Below, piece after piece: positions 43,612-51,157 of a stretch of DNA of 64,000 nucleotides. A program made the position numbers and the translations under genes. The stretch comes from Lacinutrix sp. Bg11-31 (GTDB lineage Bacteria; Bacteroidota; Bacteroidia; Flavobacteriales; Flavobacteriaceae). Position 1 is the first letter of the stretch. Every line of letters begins with the position of its first letter. The stretch is from contig NZ_CP025118.1 of assembly GCF_002831665.1 (NCBI RefSeq), positions 558,001 to 622,000 on the forward strand, read 5' to 3'. Under the pieces are notes generated by a model. The model searched no databases. It saw nothing but the letters and a program-made list of their open reading frames with translations, and was not told where the DNA came from.

Positions 43612-44949
43612 TTATTTATTTAGAAGTACAGCTCGCAAAATACTTTGCACATCGCTATTGTCTTTTTGTTTTATTAAAAAATGTTGTAGTTCGTCTTCGT
43701 GTGTAATTTGTTCATCTCTATCTATAAAACCATATCCTAAATAAGCTCCATTTTTAACAATAACAAATGCTTCTTCGTAATCGTGTCTGCCTTTTTCTTT
43801 TAAAACAACATCTTGACTGTCGTTTATAATTTGGCAAATGGCATTAGTAACACGCTCGTTATAACCTTTTACATCTTCTTTTGCTGTACAAACACCTTTA
43901 CAGGTTTTTAAAACGTAATGAGAACACTCATTAACACCTTCTTGTAAGTGGCAAAATTTTGGACACAAGCTAAATTGCTCGCAAATACGCTCTAAAAACA
44001 AGCGTGCATCTCGTAAGCTATAAAAGGTAATTATTGGGTTTGGTGTTGCTTTACTATTATTAATAGCAATATGCATGATATCGTTTCTATCTTGGTAACT
44101 AAAGAGCGAAAAACCTTTTGGTGCACGTTTCGCTACTTTATTATATTGCGGAAAGTGATGTTTTATAGCTGCATCTTCCATTAATAAAGCAATAAGTTCA
44201 CTGCCAGACAACTCAAAATCGATATCTGCAGTTTCACGAACCATATCTAAAGCCTTTTTGGTTTTACTATGGAAATGACTGAGTACTCTCTTTTTTATGT
44301 CTTTAGATTTACCAACATAAATAATTTCGCCTTTCTTATTTTTTAATTTATAAATACCTGTAGCATTTGGTAAGGCATTAAAAACTTCTTTAGGTAGGTT
44401 AGGAGGTAGGGTTGCTTCTTTACTTTTTTTATTTAAGAATTCAGAAAAAACAGTCTCTGCATTATCTTGTCTTTGTAATATCTGAAACAAAATTACGGTC
44501 GCTTCCGCATCTCCTCGTGCTCTATGTCTTCCGTTTATATTTATATCTAAATCTTTGCACAGTTTGCCTAAGCTGTAGCTTTTATGTCCAGGTAATAACT
44601 TTCTACTTAAGCGAATGGTGCAGAGTTTTTTTCTTGTAAAATCTATGTTTAAAGATTTAAACTCGTTTCTAATTACGTTATAATCGAAATTTACATTGTG
44701 AGCTACAAAAGTAGTACCTTCAGTAATATCTAAAACCTGTTGTGCAACTTCGTGAAATTCTGGAGCATCTTTTACAGTATTATTATCTATTCCTGTTAAT
44801 GCAGTAATATGGTCTGGTATGTAACAGTTTGGGTTAACTAAAGAGGTGAATTCGTCTACAATAACATTGCCATCGTATTTAAATACCGAAATTTCGGTAA
44901 TTCTGTTAGTTCTTCCTGAGGTTTCAACGTCTATTATAGTGTATTGCAA
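43612..44949 (-). CDS. DEDDh exonuclease fused to a GIY-YIG (UvrC-like) domain
   Basis: The 445-residue protein begins YTIIDVETSGRTNRITEI, exonuclease motif I of the DnaQ group, with VAHNVNFDYNVI (motif II) and HRARGDAEAT (motif III). After a linker, TGIYKLKNKKGEIIYVGKSKDIKKRVLSH (pieces) is a GIY-YIG nuclease domain like the N-terminal half of UvrC or Cho. A Cys-containing region (CPKFCHL, CKGVC) follows. The fusion suggests a role in repair or nucleotide excision in place of or beside UvrC. It is known in Bacteroidetes and Actinobacteria as a polymerase III epsilon-like protein. Confidence 0.88.
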   Translation of the reverse strand: MQYTIIDVETSGRTNRITEISVFKYDGNVIVDEFTSLVNPNCYIPDHITALTGIDNNTVKDAPEFHEVAQQVLDITEGTTFVAHNVNFDYNVIRNEFKSLNIDFTRKKLCTIRLSRKLLPGHKSYSLGKLCKDLDININGRHRARGDAEATVILFQILQRQDNAETVFSEFLNKKSKEATLPPNLPKEVFNALPNATGIYKLKNKKGEIIYVGKSKDIKKRVLSHFHSKTKKALDMVRETADIDFELSGSELIALLMEDAAIKHHFPQYNKVAKRAPKGFSLFSYQDRNDIMHIAINNSKATPNPIITFYSLRDARLFLERICEQFSLCPKFCHLQEGVNECSHYVLKTCKGVCTAKEDVKGYNERVTNAICQIINDSQDVVLKEKGRHDYEEAFVIVKNGAYLGYGFIDRDEQITHEDELQHFLIKQKDNSDVQSILRAVLLNK

Positions 44950-44981
44950 TGCGTTATTTTTAAGCTGAAAATTAGTAGTTG

Positions 44982-45410
44982 TTATTGTAGTTTGTTCGAT
45001 GTTGTTTCATCTACTTTCTTCCACATGTGTTCTGATGTTAAATAGAAGCTACCCACAAAATCGAAATTACATTCGTTAGGCGCGATAATAGATAAAAACG
45101 GTTGTCCTTTTTTGTCTTTGTATAAATGATAAACCTCTCCAAGATCTGGCTGAAAACTAAACTTAGCATTATATACCAAGTTGTTGTATTCCAGTTCTTC
45201 AATCATTTTATCGTACTCAGCTTTAAGCTCCAAATATTTAGCTTTAAGTTGTTTGTTGGCTTTGTTAACGTTTTTGTTTTTCCAAGTAATATTTTCTGTT
45301 ACTTTAATAGCAGGAGCTCCAACATTAGTTCCATAAGGTTTTAAAGCAGCATCGTATTGCTGTTTTTCTTTATTAAATACAACGTTATCTGGTTTTTTTG
45401 CGTCAGACAT
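44982..45410 (-). CDS. DUF2452 domain protein
   Basis: The 142-residue protein has KPDNVVFNKEKQQYDAALKPYGTNVGAPAI in pieces, a coiled stretch (ANKQLKAKYLELKAEYDKMI), YNAKFSFQPDLGEVYHLY and FLSIIAPNECNFDFVGSFYL, matching DUF2452, a widespread family of unknown function. It lies 32 bp upstream of the exonuclease fusion on the same strand. Confidence 0.82.
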   Translation of the reverse strand: MSDAKKPDNVVFNKEKQQYDAALKPYGTNVGAPAIKVTENITWKNKNVNKANKQLKAKYLELKAEYDKMIEELEYNNLVYNAKFSFQPDLGEVYHLYKDKKGQPFLSIIAPNECNFDFVGSFYLTSEHMWKKVDETTSNKLQ

Positions 45411-45514
45411 TTTTTCTTTTTTTAGCCCTGTAAAGATAACAGTTTTAAATTTTGAAATAAAATATATTAGAAGTTGCTAATTTTTATCATTTTAACATCA
45501 GATTTTTTATCGGG

Positions 45515-45557
45515 TGATATTTATCATCTTTTAACCATTCATTTCCATCTAAATTTG
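45515..45557 (+). promoter_or_regulatory. hemN promoter: Fnr-like box TGATATTTATCA and -7 TAAATTTG
   Basis: Box 45515-45526; -7 at 45550-45557, an exact TAnnTTTG. Box centre to first -7 base is 29.5 bp, so the box would be at about -41.5 from a start near 45562. Confidence 0.8.
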
Positions 45558-45577
45558 CTTTAAAATAGTTTATAAAA

Positions 45578-46942
45578 ATGAATAATTCTCTAATAGCAAA
45601 ATACAACGTCGCAGGACCAAGATATACTAGTTATCCAACAGTTCCATATTGGGATAATGATTTGTTTTCCTTAAAATTATGGAAAGCATCGCTTAAAAAA
45701 AGCTTTGACGAGAGTAATGCTACAGATGGTGTAAGCTTATACATTCATCTTCCATTTTGCGAGAGTATGTGTACGTTTTGTGGTTGCCATAAACGCATAA
45801 CAAAAAACCATGAAGTTGAAGTGCCATATATCGAGTCTTTAATTCAAGAATTTAAACTTTACAAAGAGTTTCTTGGGAATACGCCAAATATTAAAGAGTT
45901 ACATATTGGAGGAGGAACACCAACTTTTTTTAAACCAGAAAATATTAAAACACTACTAAACTCCATAAACGCTATTGGGAAGTTTAGTACGGATTGCGAG
46001 TTAAGTTTCGAAGGTCACCCAAATAACACAACAGAAGAACATTTAAAAATGTTTGCCGACTATAATTTTAAGCGTGTAAGTTATGGTGTTCAAGATTATA
46101 ATTTAAAAGTACAAAAAGCAATAAATAGAATTCAGCCTTTCGAGAACGTAAAGCATGTAACAGATGCCTCAAGAGCACAAGGTTTTACATCTATTGGACA
46201 TGATATTATTTTTGGTTTACCGTTTCAAACAGTAGAAGATGTTGAGAATACTATTAATAAAACAATTACTTTAAAACCAGAGCGTATTGCATTTTACAGT
46301 TATGCACATGTGCCTTGGATTAAAGGAAACGGACAACGTGGTTATAACGATCAAGATTTGCCTACTGCAACTCAAAAACGTTTACAATACGAAAAAGGTA
46401 AAGAAATGTTGCTTGAAGCTGGTTATTTTGAAATAGGTATGGATCACTTTTCTTTACCAACAGATTCTCTTTACAAAGCGCACGAAAACCAAAAACTACA
46501 TCGTAATTTTATGGGCTATACTGTAACTAATACTAAAGTAATGATTGGTTTAGGCGCATCTGCAATTAGCGATAGTTGGTATGGTTTTGCACAAAACGAT
46601 AAAGGCATCGAAAGTTACAAAGCGCTTGTTAGCCAAGGTATAATTCCTGTTTTTAGAGGACATATTTTAAATGATGAAGATTTAATAATACGCAAACACA
46701 TACTTAACTTAATGTGTAAGTTCGAAACCTCTTGGGAAACCGAAGCATTAAAGTTTAATGAGCTTCCAGGTGTACTTATTAAATTAAAAGAACTAGAAAA
46801 CGATGGTTTAATAGAAATAGATTCTAAAAAAATACGTGTTACAGAAAAAGGACGTCCGTTTGTTAGAAACGTTTGCTTACCATTCGATAGACGTTTGCAA
46901 CGTAACAAACCAGAAACACAAGTATTTTCTATGACTATTTAA
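45578..46942 (+). CDS. hemN: Oxygen-independent coproporphyrinogen III oxidase (radical SAM)
   Basis: The 454-residue enzyme has the radical-SAM cluster motif in HLPFCESMCTFCGCHK (C61, C65, C68), LHIGGGTPTFF, FEGHPNNTT, and the C-terminal HemN region (RKHILNLMCKFE). It converts coproporphyrinogen III to protoporphyrinogen IX without O2, feeding haem synthesis under low oxygen. It has an Fnr-like box at the activating position, as expected for an anaerobically induced gene, and is convergent with the cco cluster that needs its haem. Confidence 0.95.
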   Translation: MNNSLIAKYNVAGPRYTSYPTVPYWDNDLFSLKLWKASLKKSFDESNATDGVSLYIHLPFCESMCTFCGCHKRITKNHEVEVPYIESLIQEFKLYKEFLGNTPNIKELHIGGGTPTFFKPENIKTLLNSINAIGKFSTDCELSFEGHPNNTTEEHLKMFADYNFKRVSYGVQDYNLKVQKAINRIQPFENVKHVTDASRAQGFTSIGHDIIFGLPFQTVEDVENTINKTITLKPERIAFYSYAHVPWIKGNGQRGYNDQDLPTATQKRLQYEKGKEMLLEAGYFEIGMDHFSLPTDSLYKAHENQKLHRNFMGYTVTNTKVMIGLGASAISDSWYGFAQNDKGIESYKALVSQGIIPVFRGHILNDEDLIIRKHILNLMCKFETSWETEALKFNELPGVLIKLKELENDGLIEIDSKKIRVTEKGRPFVRNVCLPFDRRLQRNKPETQVFSMTI

Positions 46943-46957
46943 ATAGTTGTAGAAGAG

Positions 46958-47005
46958 TGAAACAAAAAAAGGAAAGCCTATAAAGCTTTCCTTTTTTTTT
47001 GTTTC
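46958..47005. terminator. Bidirectional terminator between hemN and the cco cluster
   Basis: GGAAAGC-CTATAAA-GCTTTCC (46971-46991) extended by long A and T runs, with GAAAC/GTTTC at the outer ends. Confidence 0.85.
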
Positions 47006-47058
47006 AAATGTTTTAGCGATAAATATACTGTAGCTATTTAGGTAAATTTTAAAATTTG

Positions 47059-47223
47059 CTATAACTCAGTAGAAGTTTCATCGTTAGAAGTATCGCTTTT
47101 CTTTTTACCGCTTCTCGCCATATTATAGACAATAAGAGATAATACAAGGCAGACAAAAAGAAAAAAGCCAATAAAAACAGCTCCCATTGTCCAATTAACT
47201 ACAAGTATTATTAAACTTTCCAT
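47059..47223 (-). CDS. 54-residue membrane protein at the end of the cco cluster
   Basis: ATG 47223 opens MESLIILVVNWTMGAVFIGF and FLFVCLVLSLIVYNMARSGK, two hydrophobic segments, followed by a polar Lys/Ser/Thr tail ending in TAG at 47059. It begins 29 bp after the SafE-like gene on the same strand and is closed by a terminator, so it reads as the last gene of the oxidase cluster. No family recognised. It could be a small oxidase accessory subunit, which is inference. Confidence 0.55.
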   Translation of the reverse strand: MESLIILVVNWTMGAVFIGFFLFVCLVLSLIVYNMARSGKKKSDTSNDETSTEL

Positions 47224-47252
47224 TAGTGTTATATTTTTAAATTATTAATTTT

Positions 47253-47960
47253 TTAATGACAATTATATTGAGAATCTACCTGCTCTACAGTAACCATGTT
47301 AGAAGGCGATAAATAAGGAATCCCTAAGCCCAAACCGCGAATAATAAATAGCAAACCAACAACTACCACAAAGGCCGGAATTAGTTTTAAAACACGTTGT
47401 TTTACTGTTTTAGTAAGAAAATTACCAAGGTAAATAGCAGTCGTCATAAGTGGTACAGTTCCTAAACCAAATAAGGCCATGTACAAACTGCCTTCCCAAT
47501 AACTTCCAGTTGCTAAAGCACCAAAAATAGCCATGTAAACAAGTCCGCAAGGCAATAAACCATTAAGATAACCAATAGTAAAAAAAGTACTGGGTTTCTT
47601 TTTCTTTAAATTAGCTCCCATTTTACTTTTCACTTTACCAACAAGTCTGTAAATAGGTTTAGAGAAGTTATAGCTGTTAAATAATTTGGTAGGTATTAAT
47701 ATAGTAACAATCATTAAAACACCAATACCAATAGAGAGTTGTTGCTGTAAACCAAATAGATTTAAGCTTTTACCAACAGCACCAAAAATAAGACCTAAAA
47801 CGCTATACGTTAAAATACGCCCAGCATGATAGCTTAATAATTGTAGAATGCGTTTGGTTTTGTTTTCACGATCTAAAGGCAATAAAAAGGCAATAGGGCC
47901 ACACATGCCAACACAGTGGAAACTTCCTAATAAACCAAATATAATTGCCGAAATTAACAT
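47253..47960 (-). CDS. SafE/UreH-type membrane transporter of the cco cluster
   Basis: The 235-residue protein has six hydrophobic helices and the signature GLLGSFHCVGMCGPIAFLLP at the N terminus, then YHAGRILTYSVLGLIFG and GYLNGLLPCGLVYMAIFGAL. This family (sulfite exporter TauE/SafE or UreH-like) is usually found beside ccoGHIS and is thought to help metal handling, possibly copper, for the oxidase. Its ATG overlaps the ccoH stop by one base (TAATG). Confidence 0.82.
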   Translation of the reverse strand: MLISAIIFGLLGSFHCVGMCGPIAFLLPLDRENKTKRILQLLSYHAGRILTYSVLGLIFGAVGKSLNLFGLQQQLSIGIGVLMIVTILIPTKLFNSYNFSKPIYRLVGKVKSKMGANLKKKKPSTFFTIGYLNGLLPCGLVYMAIFGALATGSYWEGSLYMALFGLGTVPLMTTAIYLGNFLTKTVKQRVLKLIPAFVVVVGLLFIIRGLGLGIPYLSPSNMVTVEQVDSQYNCH

Positions 47961-48406
47961 TAATACGTTATCTGTTCTTTATATAAATATGGTGTGCCTT
48001 CGTACATAAAATCTATAGTAATGTTCCAACGACCGTCTAACATCTTATTGTCAGGTATGAGCAAATGTGAAGAAGTTAGATTTAACTCAAGGTTAAAATC
48101 TAAAGTTTCGTTAGACGGTCTATATAGGAACACTTTTCCTTTAATTTTTGATAGTTCAAGCTCCTTTGGAAACACCAATAGCCAACCATTATCTGTTCTT
48201 TTACTTACAAATTTTTCTTTTAAATTATTTGTGTTTGTTTCGGCATCAATCTCATTTTGATAGAGCATTTCCTTAGCATAATAATCTTCGGTAACTAAAT
48301 CATGACTAAAAGATTCTGTAGTAGTCATTAGGTATACAAAATATAATATAAAGCACATAAATGCAGCCATAACAACAACTATACTTTTTCCCCAATTCCA
48401 TTTCAT
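47960..48406 (-). CDS. ccoH: CcoH (FixH) family protein
   Basis: The 148-residue protein has an N-terminal membrane anchor (WGKSIVVVMAAFMCFILYFVYLM), then FSHDLVTEDYYAKEMLYQNEIDA, the diagnostic start of the FixH domain, and a periplasmic beta domain (GKVFLYRPSNETLDF, MLDGRWNITIDF). It is needed for assembly or stability of cbb3 oxidase. It is coupled to the SafE-like gene and separated from ccoG by a 148-bp gap holding an intergenic repeat. Confidence 0.88.
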   Translation of the reverse strand: MKWNWGKSIVVVMAAFMCFILYFVYLMTTTESFSHDLVTEDYYAKEMLYQNEIDAETNTNNLKEKFVSKRTDNGWLLVFPKELELSKIKGKVFLYRPSNETLDFNLELNLTSSHLLIPDNKMLDGRWNITIDFMYEGTPYLYKEQITY

Positions 48407-48430
48407 AACTCTTTTGTTTTATAATGTTTT

Positions 48431-48513
48431 GGCGTGACCACAAGGGTCAGGCTGTACGTTTCAATTCCTCGCTCGTGCCTCGCTGTGGGATTTCCACTGC
48501 CATCCTTCACGCG
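48431..48513. repeat. GC-richer intergenic element between ccoG and ccoH
   Basis: About 83 bp with clearly higher GC than its surroundings. It contains the hairpin GTGACC-ACAAG-GGTCAG and the segment GATTTCCACTGCCATCCTTC followed by ACGC. I recognise the latter as close to an intergenic repeat found in many Bacteroidetes genomes; this is from memory. Confidence 0.5.
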
Positions 48514-48553
48514 GGCATTTTTACTGTTTTAAGAGGCTCAACTTTGTTTTTGC

Positions 48554-49975
48554 TTACTTATAACTTCTTGGTCCTAAAAAAGCAGTTGTTGTGGTTTCAA
48601 TTAATTGCTCTCCACTATAAATACCAATTTCTACTCTAACTTTATCTTCTTTTAATGCGCTTGCATTTACTTCAACAAATAGAGTGCCTTCTGCAAGCCC
48701 TTGGCCATCTACTTTAAAACCTTCGTGAGACACTAATTTAACAGTTCCTTTATGCGATAATAGTTTAAAAGATATATTCTCAATATCATCAACCGTTTTA
48801 TTTATCAATTTAAACGTGTAAACATTACTAATAATATTATCAGCTTTGTGTTCGTATAATTGTCCAGGCAGCCTAAGAATAGTTGCTTCAACATCATTAC
48901 GTAAAAATAACATTCCAATAAGTACAGCTATTAAAATTCCTAAAACAGCAGTATAACCTTTTAAACGTGGTGTGAACTTGAACTTTTCTTCTTTCTCAAT
49001 TTCATCTTCACTTGTATATCTAATAAGCCCTTTTTGTAAGTTTACGCTCTCCATCATGTGGTCGCAAGCATCAATACAAGCAGTACAATTAACACATTCT
49101 AATTGCGTTCCATTTCTTATATCAATTCCAGTTGGGCAAACATGTACACATTGAAAACAATCTATGCAATCTCCTTTTCCTGTAGTTGGTCTGTCTTCAT
49201 TTTTCTTAAATTTAGCACGACCTGCTTCTTTTTCTCCACGCTTATGGTCGTAGGCAACAATAATAGATTTATTATCTAAAAGCACACCTTGTAATCGTCC
49301 GTAAGGACAAGCGATAATGCATACTTGCTCTCTAAACCAAGCGAATATAAAGTAGAAAACGCTGGTAAAAATAAGTAGAGAAATTAAAGTACTTACATGT
49401 TTAGAAGGCCCTTCTGTCATATAACGCATAAGTTGATCGCTACCAATAAGGTAAGCTAAAAATACATTTGCAATTAAAAAAGAAATTATAAAAAAGATAA
49501 TCCATTTAAGTACTCTCTTTTTTATTTTCTCGGCATTCCAAGGCATTTTATCTAAACGAATTTGCTTTCCTCTATCGCCATCTATCCAATATTCTATGCG
49601 TCTAAAAACCATTTCAAGGAAAATAGTTTGCGGACAAATCCACCCACAAAAAATACGTCCAAATGCAACAGTAAATAGAATAACGAACACCACACCAATA
49701 ATCATCATTATTACAAACAAATGAAAATCTTGTGGCCAAAAGGGAAATCCGAAAATATTAAAACGACGCTCTAATACATTGAACATCAAAAACTGATTCC
49801 CATTAATTTTTATAAAAGGAGCAGAGACCAAGAAAATAAGTAATGCATAGCTAACGTATTTGCGATACTCGTACCATTTTCCGTCTGGCTTCTTTGGAAA
49901 CACCCAAGCACGCTTACCTTCTTTGTTAAGCGTACCTATTGTGTCTCTAAAATTATCTTGACCTTGTTCTGCCAT
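48554..49975 (-). CDS. ccoG: CcoG (FixG/RdxA) cbb3 accessory polyferredoxin
   Basis: The 473-residue membrane protein has five to six hydrophobic helices, FGRIFCGWICPQTIFLEM and two [4Fe-4S] motifs (CIDCFQCVHVCP and CVNCTACIDACDHMM), then a C-terminal Ig-like periplasmic domain. CcoG reduces Cu2+ to Cu+ for the oxidase active site. It starts 38 bp after ccoP on the same strand. The length is typical. Confidence 0.95.
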   Translation of the reverse strand: MAEQGQDNFRDTIGTLNKEGKRAWVFPKKPDGKWYEYRKYVSYALLIFLVSAPFIKINGNQFLMFNVLERRFNIFGFPFWPQDFHLFVIMMIIGVVFVILFTVAFGRIFCGWICPQTIFLEMVFRRIEYWIDGDRGKQIRLDKMPWNAEKIKKRVLKWIIFFIISFLIANVFLAYLIGSDQLMRYMTEGPSKHVSTLISLLIFTSVFYFIFAWFREQVCIIACPYGRLQGVLLDNKSIIVAYDHKRGEKEAGRAKFKKNEDRPTTGKGDCIDCFQCVHVCPTGIDIRNGTQLECVNCTACIDACDHMMESVNLQKGLIRYTSEDEIEKEEKFKFTPRLKGYTAVLGILIAVLIGMLFLRNDVEATILRLPGQLYEHKADNIISNVYTFKLINKTVDDIENISFKLLSHKGTVKLVSHEGFKVDGQGLAEGTLFVEVNASALKEDKVRVEIGIYSGEQLIETTTTAFLGPRSYK

Positions 49976-50013
49976 TACTTGTTTTGTTTGTTTGCTTCCG
50001 CGAAAGCGAACAT

Positions 50014-50958
50014 TTATTTAATTTCAATAGTATTTACCGAAGTAGAATCTGTAGTTATAGTTTCTATAGTTTCTGCAGGAGCATTTGGATCGTTCCAAAT
50101 ATCGCCTTCAGGAGCTTTAGGCTCTGCAGGTGTTGTACCTTGAAAAGACAATACATAACTTGCTACTTGCGCCATTTCTGCTGGTTTTAAGTCCGATTTC
50201 CAAGAAATCATTCCTTTTCCAGCACGTCCACCTTCAGAAATAGTTTTAAATACATCTTTAATGCCACCACCTAAAATCCAGTGTTTATCTGTAAGGTTTG
50301 GTCCAATTCCACCACCTCCATCTGCTTTATGACAAGCGATACAATTTGTACCAAAAATATTTTGTCCAGCTTTTAAGTCTGACGCTTCTGTAAGTAATAC
50401 TACAGAATTAACATCTACTAAATCTTTAGCTGTTTTTTTCCATTCTGCAATATCAATTTTAGCTTGGGCTACATTCATTTCATATTCTTGATCTTGGTTG
50501 TAATCGCCTACAACTTCAAAACGAACCCAATACACAACAGCAAAAATAATAGTGAAGTAGAATAAGTATTTCCACCAAGGTGGTAAATCGTTATCTAATT
50601 CTTTAATACCATCGTAATCATGGTCTAAGATAATTTCGTGTTCTTGTTCAATAGCTTTAGAACCTAAAGATTTTGTGTAGACTTCTTGTATCCATTTAAA
50701 TTGGTTCTCTTTTCTTAATGCTTCTTTAGCTAAATAACTTGCTTGTTGCTCTTGGTTTAATGTTTTAAACAAAACATATCTTAAGGCTTCTACACAAATT
50801 TCAAAAGCCATAGCAAAAAACATTGCTGTACCTATAATTGCCCAAAATATGGGTTGGCTAAACATTGCCCATTCGTCTCCTGTGTAAACCCATTCCATTA
50901 ATATTATAGCTAGTATAAAAAAGAATAAGAGTCTTAATAATGATGCTGTACTTCTCAT
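50014..50958 (-). CDS. ccoP: cbb3 oxidase subunit CcoP, single-haem form
   Basis: The 314-residue protein has two N-terminal membrane helices (LLRLLFFFILAIILMEWVY and FWAIIGTAMFFAMAFEICV), the CcoP anchor segment LPPWWKYLFYFTIIFAVVYWV and one c-type haem site CIACHK with GPNLTDKHWILGGG and MISWKS for the axial methionine. Canonical CcoP has two CXXCH sites; only one is present here. It passes electrons to CcoO/CcoN. ATG 50958 lies 2 bp after the ccoQ stop. Confidence 0.93.
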   Translation of the reverse strand: MRSTASLLRLLFFFILAIILMEWVYTGDEWAMFSQPIFWAIIGTAMFFAMAFEICVEALRYVLFKTLNQEQQASYLAKEALRKENQFKWIQEVYTKSLGSKAIEQEHEIILDHDYDGIKELDNDLPPWWKYLFYFTIIFAVVYWVRFEVVGDYNQDQEYEMNVAQAKIDIAEWKKTAKDLVDVNSVVLLTEASDLKAGQNIFGTNCIACHKADGGGGIGPNLTDKHWILGGGIKDVFKTISEGGRAGKGMISWKSDLKPAEMAQVASYVLSFQGTTPAEPKAPEGDIWNDPNAPAETIETITTDSTSVNTIEIK

Positions 50959-50960
50959 AA

Positions 50961-51152
50961 TTACTCGTTATTGGTATTAATAGTATTGTCTTCTAAAGGT
51001 ATATTGCTAACCTTTGTTATATGTGCTTTTTTTGCAGTAAAAACCCAAAAAAATAAACCTGCAAAAAAGAAGAAGAATATTAAAAGAGATATAATTGGAT
51101 ATATTTCTACGCCTTCTATTTGTTCTAAATTTCCTTTTATAAATTTTAACAT
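50961..51152 (-). CDS. ccoQ: cbb3 oxidase small subunit CcoQ-like
   Basis: The 63-residue protein has one membrane helix (IISLLIFFFFFAGLFFWVF) followed by KKAHITKVSNIPLED, the layout of CcoQ/FixQ, which stabilises the oxidase. It sits exactly between ccoNO and ccoP, separated by 5 and 2 bp, the standard order. Sequence conservation in this family is low, so the call depends partly on position. Confidence 0.8.
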   Translation of the reverse strand: MLKFIKGNLEQIEGVEIYPIISLLIFFFFFAGLFFWVFTAKKAHITKVSNIPLEDNTINTNNE

Positions 51153-51157
51153 GGCTT

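Noticed and set aside
48424..48639. 71-residue plus-strand ORF between ccoG and ccoH
   Set aside because: It runs across the intergenic repeat and antisense to the ccoG end, with no coding character.
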